From Candidatus Stahliibacteriota bacterium (GTDB taxonomy: Bacteria; Hydrothermota; Tepidihabitantia; B3-TA06), in contig JAUVJT010000041.1 in assembly GCA_030592225.1 (NCBI GenBank), positions 1-12,099 of the forward strand: 12,099 nucleotides of DNA, in the 5' to 3' direction. Below, in pieces: positions 5,560 to 12,097 of this stretch. Below the pieces are notes generated by a model. It made no database searches and was not told the origin of the DNA. It saw nothing but the letters and a program-made list of their open reading frames with translations. Every line of letters starts with the position of its first letter. Position 1 is the first letter of the stretch. Position numbers and translations under genes: made by a program.

Positions 5560-6377
5560 ACTATCGCAGCGTACTGCTCGTGCACAAGAACAGCGAACCC
5601 ATTACTAAACTCAGTCATACCCTGGAGAACGTAGGTCATCAGGTAAACGTGGCTTCATGTTCCGCCGACGCTTTACTGGTTTTAAGAAACGAACGACCCG
5701 ATGCAATCATCGCCAGCGATGACCTGAGGAATCCGGACGTATCTGAGTTCTGTCGTGAAATCAAGAAGCTCCCTGCACTAAACGGGGTGCGGGTGATGGT
5801 TATCGCCAAACAGAAATCGCCCGGAAAGCGAAAAAAACTCCTCGAGAACGGCGCTGACGATTACGTGTCGGAACCATTCACCCTGCCCGCCCTTCTTGAA
5901 CGTGTAAACGCCCTGTTTTTTAAAGACCCTCAGGCTTCTTCGGATGCTTACCATATCGAGCTTTCCGGTTCCATAACACAATCGGGACTGGTGGATATTC
6001 TTCAACTCCTGGAGTTCAGTGCCAAAAGCGGTCTACTGACAATAACCAGCGGCATACAACACGGCACCATGGCCTTCAGCAATGGACGCCTGATCTCCGC
6101 GCGCATGAGCGAGAAACGCAACGAACCCGCCGTGTACGAAATGCTCTCGTGGGAAGAGGGGGAATTCGAGTTCCAGGCTCAGGAAATGCCAAACTCAACC
6201 AACGGTGGAATTGCGTCTATTTCCTCGCTGGTTCTGGAATGGGCTCGCACCAAGGACGAAAGTCTTGCCGCTTCTGCAATTTCGCCCCCCGTTCAGCAGG
6301 AGGAGGAACAGAAGCCTGTATCTCAAAACTGGGCGTCAGAGCTTAACGCCTGGTTGGGCTATCTCCGCGACCAATAA
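5556..6377 (+). CDS. degenerate receiver plus PATAN (DUF4388) protein (273 aa)
   Basis: This cytoplasmic protein is last in the operon. The GTG start overlaps the previous stop (GTGA), with GGAG at 5546-5549, so translation is coupled. Residues 4-122 have the fold pattern of a response-regulator receiver (L-L-V at strand 1, R-P-D-A-I-I-A strand 3, G-A-D-D-Y-V-S-E-P-F near the end). The chemistry is missing: the acidic pair is H10-K11, the phospho-Asp position is Ser54 (followed by D55-D56), and the conserved Lys is Glu106. Residues 133-235 are a PATAN/DUF4388 domain (L-S-G-S-I...L-V-D-I-L-Q-L-L-E-F...S-G-L-L-T-I...G-x-M-A-F-x-N-G-R-L-I-x-A). The tail is polar. PATAN domains are seen with receivers and GTPases in signalling, motility and exopolysaccharide systems. 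This one is probably an adaptor regulated by binding rather than phosphorylation. Confidence 0.85.
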   Translation: MNYRSVLLVHKNSEPITKLSHTLENVGHQVNVASCSADALLVLRNERPDAIIASDDLRNPDVSEFCREIKKLPALNGVRVMVIAKQKSPGKRKKLLENGADDYVSEPFTLPALLERVNALFFKDPQASSDAYHIELSGSITQSGLVDILQLLEFSAKSGLLTITSGIQHGTMAFSNGRLISARMSEKRNEPAVYEMLSWEEGEFEFQAQEMPNSTNGGIASISSLVLEWARTKDESLAASAISPPVQQEEEQKPVSQNWASELNAWLGYLRDQ

Positions 6378-6547
6378 CCTGACACCTCGTACGATTGAAA
6401 GCATCGTGCGCCCCAACCTATTTGACTAAAATCACCTTCTGTGTACCGAGTGACGATTTAGCCTCAACCCTGATGAAGTACACTACGACTTCCATCGGAA
6501 GTCGTTAAGAAGTTTTCGCTTGCTTTATATTTCCGGGTACGAAAACT
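6378..6547. other. convergent intergenic region with hairpins
   Basis: This lies between the operon end (6377) and the minus-strand gene end (6548). It holds a hairpin with arms 6388-6395 and 6403-6410 (one G-U), a perfect 9-bp stem at 6485-6505 (ACGACTTCC/GGAAGTCGT, 3-nt loop), and a 10-bp inverted repeat at 6509-6518 and 6540-6549. None has a T-run, so termination here is uncertain. It also contains the coding remnant at 6418-6495. Confidence 0.6.
6418..6495 (-). pseudogene. remnant C-terminal sorting-type tail of a lost secreted-protein gene
   Basis: On the minus strand this frame reads V-V-V-Y-F-I-R-V-E-A-K-S-S-L-G-T-Q-K-V-I-L-V-K-stop. The adjacent intact gene ends G-V-Y-F-I, ten residues, K-V-V-L-V-R-stop, and the gene at 8410-10320 ends G-V-Y-F-C...K-F-I-L-V-Q-stop. 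The match covers both conserved blocks and the stop position. An in-frame stop lies upstream at 6505-6507, so only about 28 codons survive. It is a leftover of a paralogue, or of a replaced C-terminal domain, in the same orientation as the upstream gene. The DNA differs substantially from that gene, so it is not a recent duplication. Confidence 0.6.
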
Positions 6548-6549
6548 TC
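6485..6549. repeat. tandem inverted repeats
   Basis: There are two neighbouring hairpins: a perfect 9-bp stem with loop ATC (6485-6505), and GAAGTTTTCG/CGAAAACTTC with a 21-nt AT-rich loop (6509-6549), whose right arm enters the stop codon of the minus-strand gene. They may terminate or protect the 3' end of that transcript. Confidence 0.5.
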
Positions 6550-8146
6550 ACCTGACCAACACTACTTTTCGTGCGATAAAATTACTAGCTTGCGGTACAA
6601 TAAAATAGACGCCAGTAGGTTGGCCCTGCCCCCATAAGATAACTCTTGACGGCTCAGGGGCGTGCAACTCGTCCACCCTGCGACCGGTGGCGTCGAATAC
6701 TGATGCGTGGAATCCTTCCGGGTGGTTGGAGTACTTGAGCACTATTTCACGGCCAACCGTGTTAAGAACCTGCCAATCGAGAGGCAAGGATGCTTCTGTT
6801 TCTTCAGAAATAGCCGAGGTCCCTATATTTGCAACAGGATAAAAGTCCGAGCCTTGCCTGTCGTAACAACTGCCGACGGTCGCTACGTTTCTGGTGGAGG
6901 TAACGTGGTATATTGCGTGCGCCGAGGCATCGTCTTCAGGACAAGTATAGCGATAGTATTCTCCCTTGTGGAGAGTTCCTTCCCAGATTGTAGTCTCCTC
7001 GCCTCCACTACGAGGAATCCTGGTTACCGTGACCTCGGTAGTGTCTAGAAAAGCTATGACATGCAGCCTTGATGTGTATCCTCCACTAACGGATTGCTCA
7101 ATGGGAATAAAAAAATCCGTTCCTAAACCCAGTCCATCGCGATCAATACCCCTAGTTAAGTAGAAAGCAATGGAACCTCCGCCCCAACTTGCCCATGGTG
7201 TCTGTGAAACGGAGATATCTTTATCTGCATGAATGTAGATTGCCCTGTTCTGAGGCATGGCCATCCCTTTTATCTCTCCTCGATTCCGGCACAAAACTGA
7301 CCATATTGTATCGGCAGGGTTGCCAAGAGTAGTTATGGTAACGGTAGTATTATCTTCCCAGGGGATAATGTTTAAATCCTGAGAAGCAGAGGTCCGGCTA
7401 TGTACATACGTCATGAAGTCTTGCCCGGTAAAGGTGCCGTTGAACGCTGGAGCATAGGTATCCACAACACCACTAAAAGTGCCTGCAGATACCGGCCTGG
7501 ATGCCTCAACCGAGAATACGATTGGAGTTACGTAAGGGGAGTCCTTCACGTAGTATTTTGCGCTGTCCAGATCACCTTCCCAGATGATATCCTTGGTATC
7601 CACGTCACGAATCACAACATGAGTATTATCATAATAGGAAAAAACCACTATAAGATTCTGACTGTATGAGTAGTTTGTAGGGCCTACCGACAGAAGCTTG
7701 GTGCCTTTCGGACGATTGTATTGATCTACCGCATACCAGCAACCTAAACCTTCAGTAAACGGATCACCACTCAGTACCGAAGAACCTTTGGGGATATCCA
7801 CCTTGTACACTCCTTGCGACAGGCCGGTAATCAATTCGTAATCATCTTCCATCATAGTTCCCGACCACACCAGGCCACCCTGAGCGTCATACATCTTGCA
7901 GTCGTTATCGTCAGCGTAGGAAAAGATCACGATATCACCGTAGGAGTAGACGTAGGTTACGAACGAGTCCTCGGGCGCTGCCGGGGGAAACTCGAATCGG
8001 CCTACCATGTGGGTGGGTTCGTATGATTGAACGGCTGTGTTCCAGGATTTATCCCACGTGACGTAATCCTGTGTTGCGGTGCTTGCAAGCAGAGTTACCG
8101 GTACGATAATTGCAATCGCGGCAACCCATAACCTTTTTTTGTTCAT
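6548..8146 (-). CDS. secreted IgGFc-binding-like protein with C-terminal sorting-type tail (532 aa)
   Basis: This is a predicted exported surface or secreted protein. Residues 1-21 are a signal peptide (MNKKRLW, then a hydrophobic core). The middle, about residues 150-430, resembles the IgGFc-binding N-terminal domain (PF17517): W-E-D-N-T-T-V-T-I-T, then I-Y-I-H-A-D-K-D-I-S-V-S-Q, then G-T-D-F-F-I-P-I-E-Q, then H-V-I-A-F-L-D-T-T-E-V-T-V. These are repeated 'DNT-x-V' strand units of a beta-rich fold. Residues about 450-532 form an Ig-like FlgD or type IX sorting-type C-terminal domain (V-F-D-A-T-G-R-R-V...P-T-G-V-Y-F-I...K-V-V-L-V-R). The ATG at 8146 is supported by GGAGGAGGA. The bacterial function is unknown; adhesion or surface display is a guess from family and export signals. 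It has its own promoter (8212-8240) and is divergent from the propeller gene. Confidence 0.75.
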   Translation of the reverse strand: MNKKRLWVAAIAIIVPVTLLASTATQDYVTWDKSWNTAVQSYEPTHMVGRFEFPPAAPEDSFVTYVYSYGDIVIFSYADDNDCKMYDAQGGLVWSGTMMEDDYELITGLSQGVYKVDIPKGSSVLSGDPFTEGLGCWYAVDQYNRPKGTKLLSVGPTNYSYSQNLIVVFSYYDNTHVVIRDVDTKDIIWEGDLDSAKYYVKDSPYVTPIVFSVEASRPVSAGTFSGVVDTYAPAFNGTFTGQDFMTYVHSRTSASQDLNIIPWEDNTTVTITTLGNPADTIWSVLCRNRGEIKGMAMPQNRAIYIHADKDISVSQTPWASWGGGSIAFYLTRGIDRDGLGLGTDFFIPIEQSVSGGYTSRLHVIAFLDTTEVTVTRIPRSGGEETTIWEGTLHKGEYYRYTCPEDDASAHAIYHVTSTRNVATVGSCYDRQGSDFYPVANIGTSAISEETEASLPLDWQVLNTVGREIVLKYSNHPEGFHASVFDATGRRVDELHAPEPSRVILWGQGQPTGVYFIVPQASNFIARKVVLVR

Positions 8147-8211
8147 TGATTCCTCCTCCAGGCTGGTTAAAACTCGACTTCTCCTTCGAGCCCTTTTAAG
8201 CCTGTTTTGTT

Positions 8212-8240
8212 AATATAACATCCAAAGCAAAGGATGTCAA
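8212..8240 (-). promoter_or_regulatory. sigma70-type promoter of the IgGFc-binding-like gene
   Basis: On the minus strand, TTGACA (8240-8235) and TATATT (8217-8212) are 17 bp apart, about 66 bp upstream of the ATG. The predicted leader is about 60 nt. Confidence 0.7.
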
Positions 8241-8346
8241 GTTCCCACCCTATTCTCTTTTTTATCTTGGGAATAAGTTAATCCGGACTCGCCTTTTCAT
8301 ACAACTATTATAGGGGTTATTGCATCTCCGTCAAGGTGTAGAAAGC

Positions 8347-8375
8347 TTGACAATGCCCCAGATTTAATTTATAGT
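8347..8375 (+). promoter_or_regulatory. sigma70-type promoter of the propeller gene
   Basis: TTGACA (8347-8352) and TATAGT (8370-8375) are 17 bp apart, predicting a start near 8382. This leaves a short leader of about 28 nt before the GTG at 8410. The other 100 bp between this and the divergent promoter at 8212-8240 show no further site I can support. Confidence 0.72.
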
Positions 8376-8409
8376 TATTCTAAATAAGCGTCAAAGCATG
8401 GAGGCATAC

Positions 8410-10320
8410 GTGAGAAATAATTGTGGTTGTAAAAAACCCAAGGGGTTATTCCCAGTCGCAGTATTAGCGATAATGCTGTTGGCAATCACCGCGAATGCGC
8501 AAATCTGGGGTTCCGATATAAGATTGACGATCGATCCAAATGAATCCTATACTGCTTCACAATCTATTGCGGTGTCGGCTGATACCGTACACGTGGTTTG
8601 GTCCGATGACCGCGACGGCAGCCAGTTTAAGCTGTTTTACAAGCGATCAACCGACAACGGCGAGGTCTGGAATGATGACGCCTTGCTTGTCGACGTTGCC
8701 GGGGTTGATTTTCCTGCGGTGGCGGTAGCCGGTAGTAATGTTCACGTGGTTTGGTCCGATGACCACTATGGCAACACAGAGATTTCCTACATCAGGTCTA
8801 CAGACAACGGAACGACCTGGGGTACAGACGTAAGATTGACCAGCGACGACTCGGCGTCTGCAGAACCAAGGATTGCGGTTAATGACATCAATCTCCACTT
8901 GATATGGAGTGATACCCGGGACACTAATCCAGAAATCTATTACAAACGTTCGACCAACAACGGCACCAACTGGGATGTGGACCGTAGAGGTACTGTATCG
9001 GATAGTCAATGCGTCCAGCCGGCAATCGCGGTTTCCGGAGATACTGTTCACATTGTCTGGACTGATGATCGCGACGGCAACCCCGAGATATACTACACCC
9101 GCTCCACCAATAACGGCGAAACCTGGGGAGGTGACGTAAGGCTCACAACAAACGACAGTATCTCTTCCTTACCCGCAATCACGGTCATTGGAAGTATCGT
9201 ACACGTTGCCTGGGAAGACAAACGCGACGGCGAACTCGAACTGTACTGCAAGCGTTCGATTGATAACGGGGCGACTTGGGGTCTCGACACCCGACTTACC
9301 GATGATGAATTCATCACCGCCGGCAACCTTGAACCCTCGATTGCCGCGGCCGGAGAGGACGTACACATAGTGTGGAACGACTTCCTCGACGGAAATCCCG
9401 AGATTTACTACATACGCTCCATCAATAACGGCTCCGCCTGGGAAGATCAAATCAGACTTACCGACGACACCGATGATTCGTACTCACCGTCAATCGCGGT
9501 ATGGGATTACGACATTCACGTTTTATGGACAGACGAGCGCGACGGCAATCCTGAGATATACTACAAGCACGGACTCAGCGGCGACCTGCAGCCGGACAAC
9601 CATATCAAGAACGATTATGAGACGATCTACATCGGCGACGGCATCTACAATAATGACGGCACTAACCAGGTTGAAGAGCAGCCCGTACAGCCCGGAGACA
9701 CCGCGATATATCACATCAGGATCGAAAACGACGGCGACATCCCCGAAGAGATCATGCTTGGAGGTACAGTAGGTATCACCGGGTGGACAGTGATATATTA
9801 CGATTCGCTGGCGGGCGGTACCGACATAACCCCGTTGATCGAGTATTATATCTGGTCTACCGGGGAACTGGAACCGGATAGCTTTGTTGAAATCCGCGTC
9901 GAGGTAATACCCGATTTCACCATACCGGAAGATTCCTCATTCGGGATTCTGGTTATCTCTTCTTCTACTTATGACGTCACCCGCATTGACGCGGTGCAAG
10001 CTTTGACTACCGCAACCGAGAACCCCGGGGTAGATGAGAACTTCCCGACGCCTGTTGATTACAGTCTCACCGTTCAGCCAGGTTCGCGTCCGGTTATCGA
10101 GTTCAGCCTGCCGAAGACAGAGATGGTCTGCCTGACCATTGCCGATATCTCGGGCCGGGTCGTTAAAACTCTAACGGCGCGGGAGACACTAGCCGGTTAT
10201 CACCAGGTTAGCTGGGACGCGCTCGATGACTATGGAGTAAGGATTCCCACCGGGGTTTACTTCTGCCAGCTAAGGACTGCTAATCGAACCCTTGCCCGCA
10301 AGTTCATTTTGGTGCAATAA
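8410..10320 (+). CDS. secreted seven-repeat BNR/Asp-box propeller protein (636 aa)
   Basis: This is a sialidase-type BNR/Asp-box repeat protein, exported. I choose the GTG at 8410 because GGAGG at 8400-8404 sits 5 nt before it. The in-frame ATG at 8398 lacks an SD and contains that SD within its own codons. Residues 1-30 are a signal peptide (cut after A-N-A). Residues 31-405 carry seven repeats of about 50 aa with the core (V/I)-H-(V/I)-(V/A/L)-W-(S/T/E/N)-D...G-N-P-E-I-Y-Y-x-R-S; six are followed by an Asp-box such as STDNGTTW. Residues about 420-535 look like a conserved Ig-like/CARDB-type domain. About 545-636 are a FlgD-Ig or type IX-like tail (I-S-G-R-V-V...P-T-G-V-Y-F-C...K-F-I-L-V-Q). 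No sialidase catalytic Arg triad or Tyr/Glu pair is evident to me, so binding or display is more likely than hydrolysis. Confidence 0.82.
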   Translation: MRNNCGCKKPKGLFPVAVLAIMLLAITANAQIWGSDIRLTIDPNESYTASQSIAVSADTVHVVWSDDRDGSQFKLFYKRSTDNGEVWNDDALLVDVAGVDFPAVAVAGSNVHVVWSDDHYGNTEISYIRSTDNGTTWGTDVRLTSDDSASAEPRIAVNDINLHLIWSDTRDTNPEIYYKRSTNNGTNWDVDRRGTVSDSQCVQPAIAVSGDTVHIVWTDDRDGNPEIYYTRSTNNGETWGGDVRLTTNDSISSLPAITVIGSIVHVAWEDKRDGELELYCKRSIDNGATWGLDTRLTDDEFITAGNLEPSIAAAGEDVHIVWNDFLDGNPEIYYIRSINNGSAWEDQIRLTDDTDDSYSPSIAVWDYDIHVLWTDERDGNPEIYYKHGLSGDLQPDNHIKNDYETIYIGDGIYNNDGTNQVEEQPVQPGDTAIYHIRIENDGDIPEEIMLGGTVGITGWTVIYYDSLAGGTDITPLIEYYIWSTGELEPDSFVEIRVEVIPDFTIPEDSSFGILVISSSTYDVTRIDAVQALTTATENPGVDENFPTPVDYSLTVQPGSRPVIEFSLPKTEMVCLTIADISGRVVKTLTARETLAGYHQVSWDALDDYGVRIPTGVYFCQLRTANRTLARKFILVQ

Positions 10321-10335
10321 CCCGAATCAATCGTT

Positions 10336-10378
10336 AAAAACAGGGGCTGGTTTTTGTGCCGGCCCCTACGTCTTTTTT
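10336..10378. terminator. bidirectional rho-independent terminator
   Basis: The arms AGGGGCTGG (10342-10350) and CCGGCCCCT (10359-10367) pair over 9 bp with one G-U. On the plus strand a T6 run (10373-10378) follows after 5 nt, ending the propeller gene. On the minus strand AAAAA at 10336-10340 reads as T5 one base after the stem, so it could also stop transcripts from the lipoamide dehydrogenase gene. Confidence 0.75.
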
Positions 10379-10380
10379 AT

Positions 10381-10617
10381 GTCATTGCGAGGAGCACAAG
10401 CGAGAAAGCAATGGCCCGGTATGAGATTGTTCCGTAGCCGTCAGCCTACGGAGCTTCGCGCAATAGTAATAATGCCCTTGATATGTCTTGATATGTATAG
10501 AGGCGACCTGAAGGTCAGCCCCTACTTTTTGTCTTTGCGAGCGGCTGAAAGCTGCGAAGCAATCTCAAGTGTGCAGATATCACGAGATTGCTTCGTCGCT
10601 GCGCTCCTCGTAATGAC
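10381..10617. repeat. pair of MITE-like palindromic repeats
   Basis: Unit A (about 10381-10470) begins GTCATTGCGAGGAGC. Unit B (10531-10617) ends GCTCCTCGTAATGAC, whose complement matches unit A's start in 14 of 15 bases. Unit B folds on itself: CGAAGCAATCTC (10555-10566) pairs perfectly with GAGATTGCTTCG (10584-10595) around a 17-nt centre, with weaker outer pairing. Unit A has a degenerate version of the same arms (GAGATTG at 10424, and a CCGTAG/CTACGG stem at 10432-10451). Repeats of this GTCATTGCGAG type are, as I recall, widespread in bacterial genomes, including candidate phyla, and carry no gene. Open frames here are artefacts. Confidence 0.75.
10477..10498. repeat. tandem CTTGATATGT copies matching the 3' end of the adjacent gene
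   Basis: CTTGATATGT occurs twice in tandem (10477-10486, 10487-10496). The second copy extends to a 12-base match, CTTGATATGTAT, with 10630-10641, which is the last coding stretch (I-H-I-K-N) of the minus-strand lipoamide dehydrogenase gene. Unit B of the palindromic repeat lies between the copies. Confidence 0.6.
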
Positions 10618-10623
10618 CTGTGG

Positions 10624-12012
10624 TCAGTTCTTGATATGTATCGCCCTTTTGCGAACGTTCTCCGCTGCCTCCATCACCGCTTCCAGCAAGGTGGGATGAG
10701 GGTGAACGGCGGAGCCGATGGATTCAATCGAGGCCGCCAGTTCGAGACCAAGCAGACCCTCGCCTATCATGAGGTCGGCGCCGGTGCCGAGTATATGCAT
10801 GCCCAGAAGCCTGCCTGAGCCGCGCTCAGCGATTATTTTTACGAACCCGTCGCGTTCACCCAGGGTGGCGGCACGGCCCAGAGCGGAGTACGGGAAGCGG
10901 CCTATCTCTACTTCCAGACCTGCGTCGAGGGCTTGCCGTTCAGACAATCCGACTGCGGCCACATTGGGGATGGTGTAGATACAGGCAGGCATGGCCGCCG
11001 GATGATAGATAGTGCCTTCTCCGGCGATGACTTCGGCGACCACCACTCCCTGACGGGTGGCGCGATGGGCAAGCAGGGGAGGGCCGGTAACGTCACCGAT
11101 GGCGTAGATGCCGGGGACAGAGGTCTCCAGTTTTTCACTAACCTTGATGAAACCCCTCTCGTCGGTTTCGACGTTGACAGAGGGATCCCATAGATTATCG
11201 GTAACCGGCCTGCGGCCCACGCCTAGGAGAAGCTTGTCAACCTCTTTTTCTATGGTTTTACCCTCGGTCTCGATTACCACCCTCAGGCTGGTGTAGCCGC
11301 GCTCGACCTCGCTGACTTTGGACGAAAGGTGCAGGTCAATTCCCTGTTTCTTAACCAGCTTTGCCAGGTTATCTGCGACCTCGGCGTCCAGTCCGGGTGA
11401 GACCTGATCGGCAATTTCCACCAGCGTGACCTGGGTGCCGAACGCGTTGTACACGGTTGCCATCTCAAGGCCGGTCGCACCGGCGCCAATAATCACCATG
11501 GACGAAGGGATATGCTTAAAGAACAGGGCTTGCTCCGCGTAGAATATACGCTCGTCGTCCGGTTCGATATCGGGCAGGGAAACGGGCGCCGAACCCGTGG
11601 CGATGATTACGGCGTCGGTCTGGAAATCCTGAAGCGCCTCACCCTTTACCTGAACGCAATTCGCCGAGAGCACCTTTGCCTCACCTGCCAGAAGCTGTAC
11701 ACCGTTGGTCTTGAACAGGTACTCTACCCCTTTGACCAGTCTGGTTATCACCGAGTCCTTCCACTGCTGCAGCTTTGCAAACTCGATTCCGGTGTTGCCC
11801 ACCCCCAGGCCGATGCGCTGGAAAAACCCCAGCGACGCTCGCAGCTCCGCGGCATGGCACAACGCCTTGGTGGGAATGCACCCCTGGTTCAAGCAGACCC
11901 CTCCTACCGCCGCCTTCTCGACCACGAGCACCTTTTTTCCGAGCTGGGCAAGCCTTATTGCCGCAGGGTATCCTCCCGGCCCCGCACCGATGACCACCAC
12001 GTCGTACTTCAT
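10624..12012 (-). CDS. lpdA: dihydrolipoamide dehydrogenase (462 aa)
   Basis: This FAD flavoprotein reoxidises protein-bound dihydrolipoamide with NAD+ as the E3 component of 2-oxoacid dehydrogenase or glycine cleavage complexes. I start it at 12012 (MKYDVVVIG), preceded by AGAGGAG with 7 nt spacing. An upstream ATG at 12039 would add nine residues but lacks such a site. Seen: FAD-binding G-A-G-P-G-G (9-14); redox-active cysteines C40 and C45 in C-L-N-Q-G-C-I-P-T-K (most family members have S for T); the second nucleotide-binding G-A-G-A-T-G-L-E (about residue 170); the FAD motif Y-A-I-G-D-V; and the catalytic C-terminal H439-P-T-L-L-E444. Length is normal. No E1, E2 or lipoate gene lies within the window, so the partner complex is unknown. 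Other two-cysteine flavoproteins (mercuric or glutathione reductase) are less likely given the HPTxxE end and overall match. Confidence 0.93.
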   Translation of the reverse strand: MKYDVVVIGAGPGGYPAAIRLAQLGKKVLVVEKAAVGGVCLNQGCIPTKALCHAAELRASLGFFQRIGLGVGNTGIEFAKLQQWKDSVITRLVKGVEYLFKTNGVQLLAGEAKVLSANCVQVKGEALQDFQTDAVIIATGSAPVSLPDIEPDDERIFYAEQALFFKHIPSSMVIIGAGATGLEMATVYNAFGTQVTLVEIADQVSPGLDAEVADNLAKLVKKQGIDLHLSSKVSEVERGYTSLRVVIETEGKTIEKEVDKLLLGVGRRPVTDNLWDPSVNVETDERGFIKVSEKLETSVPGIYAIGDVTGPPLLAHRATRQGVVVAEVIAGEGTIYHPAAMPACIYTIPNVAAVGLSERQALDAGLEVEIGRFPYSALGRAATLGERDGFVKIIAERGSGRLLGMHILGTGADLMIGEGLLGLELAASIESIGSAVHPHPTLLEAVMEAAENVRKRAIHIKN

Positions 12013-12069
12013 GTCAAAACTCCTCTGTTGAATTCCCATAATTACTATAGACTTTCTCTTTTCTATCTG

Positions 12070-12097
12070 ATTCTATTGCGAGGTTCGCTGATGTCAA
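12070..12097 (-). promoter_or_regulatory. sigma70-type promoter of the lipoamide dehydrogenase gene
   Basis: On the minus strand, TTGACA (12097-12092) and TAGAAT (12075-12070) are 16 bp apart, predicting a start near 12063. The hexamers and spacing are identical to the promoter at 2630-2657. This suggests the gene is transcribed alone rather than as part of an upstream operon. Confidence 0.75.

Noticed and set aside
8398..8409. ATG start for the propeller protein
   Set aside because: The SD GGAGG (8400-8404) lies inside these codons and is correctly spaced for the GTG at 8410. Nothing upstream of the ATG resembles an SD.
10292..10699. 135-codon plus-strand frame
   Set aside because: It crosses the end of the propeller gene, a terminator and both palindromic repeats, then runs antisense into the lipoamide dehydrogenase gene. 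It is a product of the repeats being open in one frame.
12013..12039. Nine-codon N-terminal extension of lipoamide dehydrogenase
   Set aside because: The family normally begins a few residues before the GxGxxG motif, and AGAGGAG at 12020-12026 points to the ATG at 12012.
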